From: Polyangia bacterium
Lineage (GTDB): Bacteria; Myxococcota_A; Polyangia; Nannocystales; Nannocystaceae
Direction: 5' to 3'
Assembly: GCA_030429545.1 (NCBI GenBank)
Contig: JAUIFF010000003.1
Span: 496,001 to 560,000 of the forward strand
DNA length: 64,000 nucleotides
Shown: piece by piece, positions 18,207 through 26,315 of the stretch
How the letters are laid out: every line of letters starts with the position of its first letter
Position numbering within the stretch: the stretch's first letter is position 1
Notes under the pieces: generated by a model
The model's database searches: none
Seen by the model: only the letters and a program-made list of their open reading frames with translations
Told to the model about the DNA's origin: nothing
Translations under genes and position numbers: made by a program

Positions 18207-19502
18207 TTAGGCCTGGGGGCGTGTGGTCGGTGACGAAACCGTGGGGCTCGAAGGCGGCACGGGTGGCACCGGCGGAACTTCGGGCTCGTTGAGAATCCGA
18301 ATCCGGCAGGCATCCGCATCGAATAGCCAGGGACTCAACGAAGACGGGTTGTCGAACCCGGCAGCGAATGCCCGGGCCAACCCGGGTCGGCGCTGCGCCG
18401 CCCCCAAACACTCGACCACATGTTCGGGCGGGTGCAACATCAGGTTGGTCCACGCGGTCGAATGCTGCAAAACTTCGCCAAAGGCACGTTCGGCGGTCCG
18501 GCTCATCCAGTTGCGATCGAAGTCGCCAGCTCGCCCAAGAATTTCTTGCAAGTACACGTGTGCCGACTTACAGGCGTTGTTCGCCCCCTGCCCGGTCAGC
18601 GGGTCGTTGAGGGCAAAAACATCGCCAATACCAAGCACATTGCGCCCCGAGGGCAACTGCGCGACCGGATGCCGGACGGTTGGCGGAAACCGGCCAGACA
18701 GCCAAGCATTGGCATCTGTCACCACTGCGCGGGCGCAACGAGCGGCTTCCCAGGGGAAGAAATCAGCAAGCAGTTGTTTGACGCGTGCGAGCTGTTCTTG
18801 GGCCGAGCCAAGCCCGCGAAACGCGTCAAACGGACCACCGACAACCCCCTCGATAAGCATGTTGTAAGCCAGCTTTCCGTTGACGAGACACGGCATCACG
18901 AAATACTCGCCGACACCGGGGGCAATGTTAAAAGACACCGCCGGCAGCTTGCGCGGCTCCAACCCGGTGACACACACAAGTGCCAGGGCGCGTTGCGGGG
19001 TCGCGTAGGGGGAGCGGGTTTTGTCGACTTGAAAAAGGCCGGCGATCTCTCCCTTGCCGGCGGCGACGATCAACAGGTCGCAGCTGTCACGCAGTCGCTC
19101 GAGACCCTTCAGGTCAACTTTTTGAATGATCAATGTGCCACCAATCGACTCGAATCGCTGCATCCAGCGGGCGAACTTGAGGCGCTGATCAATGGACTTG
19201 GCCGGCCGCTTGAAAGCCGTTTCCCATTGCACGATGGGTTGCTGTTGACCCCCCTTGGGGGTGGCGACGTGGACTGCAAGGCCCCTGATCTCGGGGCACT
19301 GAGAAGCGAAGTCGTCGAGCCCTGCTTCCTTCTCAATCTCGAGGGACGAGGGAAACAGACACTGCGTCGACATCACCCGTCCATTGCGAATATCTGAGGC
19401 ACTACGGTCAGTTACAAGGGTTACTTGGTACCCTTTGCGCCGTAGGCTGTACCCGAGTTGAAGACCTGCCTGGCCGGCTCCGACAATCGTAATCCGTGTC
19501 AT
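18207..19502 (-). CDS. StyA-like FAD-dependent monooxygenase
   Basis: A 431-residue flavoprotein of the styrene/indole monooxygenase (StyA) type, enzymes that use FADH2 supplied by a separate reductase to epoxidise aromatic alkenes or hydroxylate indole. The FAD-binding GxGxxG is in ITIVGAGQAGLQLG at the N-terminus. Other family blocks are YATPQRAL, the FAD site NVLGIGDVFALNDPLTGQGANNA and TAWTNLMLHPPEHV. The start is the ATG at 19502; the upstream frame is noncoding. The last 25 residues are a Pro/Ser/Thr tail absent from typical StyA. No StyB reductase is adjacent. It converges on the B12 mutase pair, suggesting a shared pathway, but only by position. Confidence 0.82.
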   Translation of the reverse strand: MTRITIVGAGQAGLQLGYSLRRKGYQVTLVTDRSASDIRNGRVMSTQCLFPSSLEIEKEAGLDDFASQCPEIRGLAVHVATPKGGQQQPIVQWETAFKRPAKSIDQRLKFARWMQRFESIGGTLIIQKVDLKGLERLRDSCDLLIVAAGKGEIAGLFQVDKTRSPYATPQRALALVCVTGLEPRKLPAVSFNIAPGVGEYFVMPCLVNGKLAYNMLIEGVVGGPFDAFRGLGSAQEQLARVKQLLADFFPWEAARCARAVVTDANAWLSGRFPPTVRHPVAQLPSGRNVLGIGDVFALNDPLTGQGANNACKSAHVYLQEILGRAGDFDRNWMSRTAERAFGEVLQHSTAWTNLMLHPPEHVVECLGAAQRRPGLARAFAAGFDNPSSLSPWLFDADACRIRILNEPEVPPVPPVPPSSPTVSSPTTRPQA

Positions 19503-19816
19503 CCTGTAGGATAGATGCCACATCTTTTTAGAAAATGCACGGTCGGCCCCTGCGGGGGGTTCTGTTGCATAGACATCAACCATCCCGCTGTGTCTAGAAA
19601 CCTGGTCTTGCTTAGATCATTTTGTCATCTGGCTTACAGTTTTTACATCCGAACATTCGATGTAGATACATCATCTGCCCCCTATCACCTCAAATGTTCC
19701 CACGAGTTGTGCACGCGCAAAGCTTCTTCGCCGCGAGCCAGCGAGAATGCGCACATCTAGCGCACGCGTAAACAATGCCGCATCTGCGGCACGTAGCCCC
19801 ATCCTCGCGACTCGAC

Positions 19817-22429
19817 TCAGCGATTAAAAAGAAGCCACAGCAGCAGCAAAAACAGCAGCACAACCATGGCTTTGAGCGCCGGTGTCATCGAGCTCGACTC
19901 GGTGATGATCGTCTGCGTCACGACCGGTGCCGGTGCCGGTGCCGGCTCTGGTGTCGCGACACGGGCGGCGGGTTTCATCGCCTCTGCCACTGCCGGAGCC
20001 GTGATCGGCATCGCCAAACTCGGCTCGTCGGCCCCCCACGTCTCAGGTGGAGCATCCAACACACTGGCACGTTTGCTGAGTGCCGGCGTGTGCCGACCCG
20101 AGGGTTTGCGCCGCTCCGTGGCCTGGCGCCGCACACGTTCACGGGCTGCTTGGGCTGCTTTTTCAGCCTGGCTACGCTCGGCCGAGGATTCGCGGGGAGC
20201 GGGCGCCGAGGGGGCACCGCGTTGCGGCAAATCAGGTTCTGGGCTCGACTCGATCGGCTTGAGGTTGAGTGCCGGTGGTCGCGGAGCATCTGGTTCGGCG
20301 ATCGGCTCGGCGATTGGCTCGGCCGCGATCGGCTCGGGTTCAAAGTCGTCTTCGCCGATCATTGGCGGCAACGGACCGGAGAAACTATCACCGGCCGCGA
20401 ATGCGGGCTCGGCCTCAAACATGGGTTCGGGCTCGGCGACCGGCTCGGGCTCGAGAACTGGCTGAGATTCAACGACCGGCTCGGGCGCAGGCTCGTCGAC
20501 CAACATGCCGTCGAACATGCCGTCGTCGTCGTCGTCATCGACGGGTTGCGCGGCAGCTTCGCGAGCCGCCTCCTCGGCTGCCTCACGGGCTGCCTCTTCG
20601 GCCACCTCACGGGCTGCGCGTTCGGCTGCCTCGAGTGCCCATGACGGCGTCTCGTAGTCCTCACCGACGTCGGGAGTGGTCTGTGTTCGGGCCCACTCGG
20701 CTAGCCGCTCGCGCTCCTGGGCGGCCTGCTCGGACGCACGTCGCGTGGCTTCGGCAAGGAATCCGTCGTCGGCATCGGCCAAACCAGGTGTTGCCGGCTC
20801 GCTCGCCGCGGGTGTGTCTTCAACGACTTCGTCGACGTGTTCGAGCTCCTCAACCGGGTCTTGAGCAGGTGCCTCAACAACGGCTTCCGGCTCGGGCTCC
20901 TGGGCTGCGGCTTCTGCCTCGGCTGCGGCTTCTGCCTCGGCTGCGGCTCGAGCTTGTTGCTCCTGCAACTCCGCACGCCGCTGGGCTGCTTGACGAGCGG
21001 CCAAACGGATCGCGGCCTCGAGCTTCTCCCGGGCTTCTTCGCTTTGGCGGGAGGCCTCTAGCCGCTCCTCAGACGCGGCAATCTCGGCCGCAAGCGCCTC
21101 GACTTCGTCTTCCTCGACGGCCTCGGGCTCGTCTTCGACAACTTCGACAACTTCCGCGACGGCCTCGTCGGCCGACGATGCCCCGACTTCCTCGAGGTCG
21201 TCGTCTTCGAGTCCCTCGGTAACATCCGGGGCGTAGTCGCCGTAATCCACCTCTGGCGTTGCCCCAGTGTCGGCCTCGAGCTCGGGCTCCGTCTCGGCCT
21301 CGGGCTCCGACGTGCGCTCGCTTGGGGCCTGTTCGGCTGCCAGCGTGTCATCGTCGGCATGGTCGGTATGGTCGGCCTGCTCGTCCGAACTCGATGCCTG
21401 TACATCTTGTTCGTCGGGCTCCGACTCCGATGTATCTGCAAGTGCTGCCTCAAGCTCGGCCTGCTCGGCGGTCGGCTGATCGTTTTCGGAGGGTTCCCAC
21501 GAACGCTCAGATGGCCCGAGCAGGTTGGCCATGGTGTCGAGCGACTGCTGGCGACGGCGCTCACGCGTCAACTCCCACTCCCACACACTATTGCCGGTGC
21601 CGGCACGGGAGATCGCGAGGTCACGGGTGAGACCGGCCTGTTCGAGGGCGGCAACGAGGGCCGGGCCATCGGTCGGGCGTTCGTTGGGGTCCTCCGAAAG
21701 TGCCTTGATCAGCAAAGCCACGAGCGGCTCGCCAAACACCTGCTTGGCGCCCTCGTCGTGAATCCGCGTGATGGCCTCGTACACCGAATCCTGGGCGGGA
21801 AACTGGGCAACCATCGCCGCCCAACTGTAGATATCCGAAGCCGGCACCAGATCGTCGCCAACAGTTGCTTCGGGGGCCCGGTAGGCGTCCATCGGACTGC
21901 CGGCGAGCCGAATCTCGATCACGTCGCGCTCGCACAGCCTGGCAATTTCGTATTGCCAAACCGCGTAGCCACGCTCCCACTCAAACACCGTACTCGGGTC
22001 GAGCAAACCGTGGACAACGCCGCTGCGGTGAAGGTCGCTGATGCTGCGGGCGAGGTGCACGGCAAACCGACGCGCCTCTTCGGCGCGGGCCTCCGGCGTC
22101 ATCTCGGCGATGATGTCGGGCAGCGGCATCGTTCCCTGCGGTGCGCCGAAAAACAAAATACAGTCGTCCCCCTCGCGGCCGACATCCTTGAGCGGCACCA
22201 GGGCATCCGGCATTTTTTCGACGACCTCGCCCATGCGCTTTAAAAACGCAGTCCGGGCCTCCTCCGTCGGGAGCAATTCGGGATCGACAACCACGACGCG
22301 AACAACCTCGTCGGTGTCGACATCGAGTGCGGTCCACACCCTGCCAAACAGGGAGGAGCCCATCGTCTCGGGCTCTTCACGCAACAGGAAGTAGCGCTCA
22401 CACAGTTGCGTCTCGGGTCCTAGCTCCAC
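19817..22429 (-). CDS. Tail-anchored pseudokinase with long acidic Ala/Glu-rich linker
   Basis: An 870-residue protein starting at a GTG. Residues about 10-270 have the outline of a Ser/Thr kinase (FGRVWTALD, SDLHRSGVVHGLLDPSTVF, DAYRAPEA, ASDIYSWAAMVAQF), but the catalytic residues are gone. The ATP lysine strand reads VVRVVVVD, the HRD loop is HGLLD and there is no DFG, so it should be catalytically dead and act as a scaffold or receptor. About 540 residues of acidic, Ala/Glu/Pro-rich and probably coiled sequence follow. A single hydrophobic helix, LKAMVVLLFLLLLWLLF, ends three residues before the C-terminus, so the protein is tail-anchored with the pseudokinase in the cytoplasm. It carries a palindrome copy at 21431-21440. 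Confidence 0.78.
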   Translation of the reverse strand: MELGPETQLCERYFLLREEPETMGSSLFGRVWTALDVDTDEVVRVVVVDPELLPTEEARTAFLKRMGEVVEKMPDALVPLKDVGREGDDCILFFGAPQGTMPLPDIIAEMTPEARAEEARRFAVHLARSISDLHRSGVVHGLLDPSTVFEWERGYAVWQYEIARLCERDVIEIRLAGSPMDAYRAPEATVGDDLVPASDIYSWAAMVAQFPAQDSVYEAITRIHDEGAKQVFGEPLVALLIKALSEDPNERPTDGPALVAALEQAGLTRDLAISRAGTGNSVWEWELTRERRRQQSLDTMANLLGPSERSWEPSENDQPTAEQAELEAALADTSESEPDEQDVQASSSDEQADHTDHADDDTLAAEQAPSERTSEPEAETEPELEADTGATPEVDYGDYAPDVTEGLEDDDLEEVGASSADEAVAEVVEVVEDEPEAVEEDEVEALAAEIAASEERLEASRQSEEAREKLEAAIRLAARQAAQRRAELQEQQARAAAEAEAAAEAEAAAQEPEPEAVVEAPAQDPVEELEHVDEVVEDTPAASEPATPGLADADDGFLAEATRRASEQAAQERERLAEWARTQTTPDVGEDYETPSWALEAAERAAREVAEEAAREAAEEAAREAAAQPVDDDDDDGMFDGMLVDEPAPEPVVESQPVLEPEPVAEPEPMFEAEPAFAAGDSFSGPLPPMIGEDDFEPEPIAAEPIAEPIAEPDAPRPPALNLKPIESSPEPDLPQRGAPSAPAPRESSAERSQAEKAAQAARERVRRQATERRKPSGRHTPALSKRASVLDAPPETWGADEPSLAMPITAPAVAEAMKPAARVATPEPAPAPAPVVTQTIITESSSMTPALKAMVVLLFLLLLWLLFNR

Positions 22430-22958
22430 CAGCGTCCTCCATCGTGTTCAGCCCACAGCCACTGGTGCTGTTTGAGAAACGTGCATGACCACGAACAGTG
22501 GCCGGCATTGTATCGATCTCTGTGCCGCGCTTCACCCTTCGAACGCAACTGTTGGCGCGTGCGTGCGAACGAGCTGCAGATCCTCGGCAAATGTCTAATT
22601 TCCGAGCACAACTGCGCGGGTTTGGACCACCGACGCCCACTCTCGAGCACATGCGGTGCGATTGAGCGCATCACGCTCGACCGCCACCACTTCGGGGGCC
22701 AAGGGCCCCACACCATTACCGCCGCCTGATGTGCGATCGACGCACATGCATACATCTTGGAAAGTCGCCAATCCTGCTTGATTGGATGCATTTACAAGCC
22801 TGGTGCAGATGTGCGCTTGCCAGAAGACTCACGGATCGCTTGCGTGCATGTGCAACTCGCGCAGTCTATCGGCACTTGGTCGTGGCTGGTGCCCTGTGAA
22901 AATCAAGATTTTTTGGGCGATCACCCCGGCCCAAACGGGCCGGGTCAGCGCCGACAAA
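22430..22958. other. Noncoding stretch between minus-strand genes
   Basis: About 530 bases separate the OmpA-type lipoprotein gene from the pseudokinase gene. I see no gene in it. It carries two strict palindrome copies 58 bases apart (TGCATTTACA 22787-22796; TGCATGTGCA 22845-22854) and a strong GC hairpin at 22925-22944 beside the lipoprotein stop. The pseudokinase promoter should lie in the left part. Confidence 0.5.
22925..22944 (-). terminator. GC-rich hairpin after the OmpA-type lipoprotein gene
   Basis: A perfect 8-bp stem, CCCGGCCC (22925-22932) with GGGCCGGG (22937-22944), has a 4-base loop and lies 15 bases past the stop codon of the minus-strand gene. It lacks a T-run on that strand, so it may stabilise the mRNA end or act as a terminator that does not need a U-tract. 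Confidence 0.5.
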
Positions 22959-23780
22959 CTACTGATCTTGGAAGAACTTGACCTTGCGTTCCTTGGCCAT
23001 TTCGGACTCGGTCGTGGCGGTCGCCTCGAGGCTGCCCTTGCCGACGACCCGCAAGTTGTCGGCCGCCACGCCCTTCTCGACGAGGAACGTCTTGACCCGC
23101 TCCCCGCGTTTTTGCGTGAGCAGAATGTTGTACTCCTCGGTGCCAACACTGTCGGCGTGGGCCTCGAGCAGGACCTTGCCCCCCTCCGAAACGAGGCACG
23201 TCGCCAGGGTCGTGAGTTCCTCGGTCGCCTTGGGGCTGAGAGTGTCGCTGTCGAAGCCAAAGTAGACCGCGTCGAGGCCACACACGGCTCCTTCGCCAAC
23301 CGGAGCGCCGCTAAACACACACATACCGCCGTCGCAGATCTCATCCTGGGCGCAGTGCTCGTCGAGCTCACAGCCGCCTTCGGCCGCGCAGCGCCCGGTA
23401 TCGAGGTTGCAGGTGCTCGGCGCACAGTCCATGTCGTCGTTGCACGGCGAACAGGCGCCGGCCTTGCACGCCATGCCCCCCTCGCAGTCAAACCTCTGTG
23501 TACATGCACCATTGCCGCCGCCACTTTCACCGGCAGCCGCCTGGTCGGTACACAAAAACTCCTTGCATGACCAATCTTCTCCGTTGGGACCCTTGCCCTT
23601 ACATTCGTCGTCGGACTTGCAGTTTTGGCACAGCCCCTCCACACAGGTGCCCTCGACTTCAGCGCAATGCTTGTCCTTCTTGCATTTCGGGAACGGGGGC
23701 GGCTTGCAGCCAGTCACCCCAAACAGCCCAGCCCCGAGGAGGGCGACCAAGAATCCTTGAACATAAATGCGTGTTGACAT
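22959..23780 (-). CDS. OmpA-family lipoprotein with Cys-rich segment
   Basis: A 273-residue lipoprotein. The start at 23780 (MSTRIYVQ) gives a clean signal with lipobox VTGC at about residue 25. Residues 26-160 are unusually Cys-rich, with repeated short Cys-spaced units (CKKDKHC, CVEGLCQNC, CNDDMDC, CDGGMC) like small disulphide knots. The C-terminal 110 residues are an OmpA-type peptidoglycan-binding domain (VYFGFDSDTLSPKATEELTTLA, LLEAHADSVGTEEYN, LLTQKRGERVKTFLVEKGV). It should anchor the outer membrane to peptidoglycan, with the Cys-rich part as a spacer or ligand module. Confidence 0.85.
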   Translation of the reverse strand: MSTRIYVQGFLVALLGAGLFGVTGCKPPPFPKCKKDKHCAEVEGTCVEGLCQNCKSDDECKGKGPNGEDWSCKEFLCTDQAAAGESGGGNGACTQRFDCEGGMACKAGACSPCNDDMDCAPSTCNLDTGRCAAEGGCELDEHCAQDEICDGGMCVFSGAPVGEGAVCGLDAVYFGFDSDTLSPKATEELTTLATCLVSEGGKVLLEAHADSVGTEEYNILLTQKRGERVKTFLVEKGVAADNLRVVGKGSLEATATTESEMAKERKVKFFQDQ

Positions 23781-24017
23781 GCGTGAATGAACCTTCGTTT
23801 TCGAAAACGACGTCTGACGTCGCCGCGAACGTACCACAAGCACGGTCAGGTCAAGGATTTTGCATCGTCACCAGACACCTGCCCGACGCATGACCGCGGC
23901 GTCCTGCCCCCTTGCAACAGGTCGTTTTTCCTGTTGACCTGCCCTCATGGAGGGTGGCCTGTCGCCAATAAACCCCGGTGAGGGTTTGCTGTCCCCACCT
24001 GCTATGCTGCGCGCCCC

Positions 24018-24587
24018 ATGCCCGCGAACGCCCCCGAGGAGCGGTTGGTTGAGCACCACCGCTATCGCTGCGATGTCCCGCCCGACAAGTTGCTCGAGCA
24101 ACTGCGCGAGGTAGCCCATCCGACAGCCGAGTTTCAGTTGGTCTCCAAGCTCAGTGGGGCCGGTATCGTCGTCCGAGTCCTGCAATCGCCAGACACCCCC
24201 TTGCCGTTTCACGGACAGGTCGAACAGGCCAGCTTTGCCCTCACACTCGCCACCCGGGGGCAGCAGATGACACCCTTTCAGCCGATCGTGCACGGGCGCG
24301 TGTGTGCGGCCAGCCAAGGTAGCGAGCTGACCCTCGACCTGCGGCTACCCAAGGGTGTTGCAACACTCGAGTGGGCCGGCAAACTGTTTGCCGCCCTGCT
24401 CATCCTCGCAGCCGCACCAGGCCTGGCCACAGGAACCTACGCAGCCGCCCTATTGTTGCCGTTTGCCGCCCTTTCGTGGGTGTTTCCAGGTTTGCGCGCC
24501 CGCTACTCCTTTGCCCACGACTGCCGACGAACCCTCGACACATTCGAGCAGGCCGTACCTGGGCTTCACCGCGAAAACATTTCGTAG
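24018..24587 (+). CDS. Small membrane protein of unknown function
   Basis: A 189-residue protein with a soluble N-terminal half (about 1-115) of mixed strands and helices, then two adjacent hydrophobic segments (FAALLILAAAPGLATG and AALLLPFAALSWVFPG, about 120-155) and a short basic cytoplasmic tail. I recognise no family. It stands alone between two minus-strand genes. The start is the ATG at 24018. A strict palindrome copy (TGTACATACA, 24630-24639) follows the stop by 43 bases. Confidence 0.55.
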   Translation: MPANAPEERLVEHHRYRCDVPPDKLLEQLREVAHPTAEFQLVSKLSGAGIVVRVLQSPDTPLPFHGQVEQASFALTLATRGQQMTPFQPIVHGRVCAASQGSELTLDLRLPKGVATLEWAGKLFAALLILAAAPGLATGTYAAALLLPFAALSWVFPGLRARYSFAHDCRRTLDTFEQAVPGLHRENIS

Positions 24588-24723
24588 TGCCCCGCAGACA
24601 ACGCTGCGGTCTAGGCAGTTCAATCCATTTGTACATACATGTAAACTCGCGCACCACACCTATGCATCGTTTTTGTTGCACGCCCTAACGCTTGTCGCTA
24701 GCCGAAACCACTACGCACAAACG

Positions 24724-26187
24724 CTAGACCTCCGGCGAGAGGCCGGCCGCTAGCGCGCTGGTGGTCGTGGGGGGAAGCGCGTCTAAGATCGCGGCGACCG
24801 ACTCATCGAGGCGGAGCACCCCGCGGTTGTTGGTCATGCCTAGGCGGACGACCACCAACTTTTTGGAGGGGATCACCAGCACGGCCTGGCCCTGAAAGCC
24901 CGAGGCCTGGAAGGTATCGGTTGGCAAACTCGGGAACCTGCGGTCGGGTGAGCCCTCCGGGCGGCCGACGTTGGTCCACCACTGGGCACCGTACTCGGCC
25001 TGCGGAGCCTTGGCTGTCGGCGTGCGCACATAGTCGACCCAGCCCTCGGGTAGCACCCGTTGCCCCTGCCACACACCATCATGTAGATGCAACAGACCAA
25101 AGCGGGCCCAATCGCGGGCGGAGGCGTAGCAATACGACGACCCGACCAGTGTCCCCGCGGGGTCGAGCTCGCAAACCGTGTGGGTCATGCCCACCCTGTC
25201 AAACAGCGACGTTCGTGGCCACGACCAATAGGCCTCGGCCCCGTGCTCGGCGACCACGGCATCACGGACAATCTTGGAAATGATGTTGGACGTCCCCGAG
25301 GAGTAACTCCAAATCGAGTCGGGCTCGCCCGCCAACGGCTTTGAAATCGCCATCTGTGCACTGTCTCGCACCTCAAACAACATCTTGGTGGCGTCGGCCA
25401 ACGGCCCGTAGACCTCCGCAAACTCGAGCCCGGAGCTCATTCGCATAAGTTGATCGAGGGTGATCGCGCCGCGGGGGTCTCCCTCACCCCGCCATGCCGG
25501 GATCGGTGCAGGTGCATGTAAATCGAGTTTGTCCTCGCCCACCAAAATACCGACGTGGGCGGCGTTGACACTCTTGCTCATCGACCAACCCAAGAGCTTT
25601 GTCTCGCGGGTAATTCCCGGAGCGTAGCGCTCGGCGATCAACTGGTCGTCGTAGACCACCAAAACGGCCCGGGTCCAACGCGGATGTTTGGGGTCGACCT
25701 CGGCAAACATGCCATCGACGGCGGCCGCGAGTTTTTTGTGGTCGAGCCCCGGGACGGTGTGTGCCGGGTCGACAACGTCGCCCATGGGCCAGGGATTGTC
25801 ACTGTAGTCCGGCACTGGCGGTAGCTCGGGAACCTCGGCCCGCATCTGCTCCGGCGTACTGTCGATCACCATCGTGCAGCCAAGCCCGTCGCGATACAGC
25901 GCCGAACGCCCGGCCAGCCCCCAAAAAGATGTATGAACAATTTTGTTGTCGCGGTCGACCTCGGTCCGCAGCGCACTACCCATCCACGCGAGGTTGGCCA
26001 GGTCCTCCGCCCGGGCCCGCTCCGGGGTCAATTCTGTGACAAACACGGCCGAACAAAAGATCTTGGCCGCAAACCCCGTGCCCGTTGGCAAGATCGCGAC
26101 CACAATGAAAACCGCGGCTGCAACGAGCAGCGAGACCACGCTGGCAAGGATGATTTTGAGACGACGCGACATGAACCGGCGCATCAT
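24724..26187 (-). CDS. Beta-lactamase-related serine hydrolase (class C / esterase type)
   Basis: A 487-residue protein with one N-terminal membrane helix (LKIILASVVSLLVAAAVFIVVAIL) and then a serine beta-lactamase/penicillin-binding fold. The SxxK motif is SMSKS, with Ser as nucleophile; the YxN-like motif is in IWSYSSGTSN. Relatives are D-aminopeptidases, carboxypeptidases and esterases more often than true beta-lactamases, so resistance should not be assumed. I chose the ATG at 26187; the ATG at 26172 (MSRRLK) is as plausible. Palindrome copies lie inside at 25082, 25507 and 25930. Confidence 0.83.
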   Translation of the reverse strand: MMRRFMSRRLKIILASVVSLLVAAAVFIVVAILPTGTGFAAKIFCSAVFVTELTPERARAEDLANLAWMGSALRTEVDRDNKIVHTSFWGLAGRSALYRDGLGCTMVIDSTPEQMRAEVPELPPVPDYSDNPWPMGDVVDPAHTVPGLDHKKLAAAVDGMFAEVDPKHPRWTRAVLVVYDDQLIAERYAPGITRETKLLGWSMSKSVNAAHVGILVGEDKLDLHAPAPIPAWRGEGDPRGAITLDQLMRMSSGLEFAEVYGPLADATKMLFEVRDSAQMAISKPLAGEPDSIWSYSSGTSNIISKIVRDAVVAEHGAEAYWSWPRTSLFDRVGMTHTVCELDPAGTLVGSSYCYASARDWARFGLLHLHDGVWQGQRVLPEGWVDYVRTPTAKAPQAEYGAQWWTNVGRPEGSPDRRFPSLPTDTFQASGFQGQAVLVIPSKKLVVVRLGMTNNRGVLRLDESVAAILDALPPTTTSALAAGLSPEV

Positions 26188-26315
26188 ACCCCAAGACGAC
26201 TGGAGACGCGCCGCCCTATGTTGCAGCTGCCGCCGTTGCGACAACAAAGCCTCATGCCCCTTGGGATATGTCCCGGACCTCGGCCACCCGCGCAGCTTTT
26301 AGCTTCCACGCGATC

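Noticed and set aside
24724..26187. Antibiotic resistance (beta-lactamase)
   Set aside because: SxxK is present, but the family is broad and a membrane-anchored esterase or peptidase is more likely; no regulator of AmpR or BlaR type is nearby.
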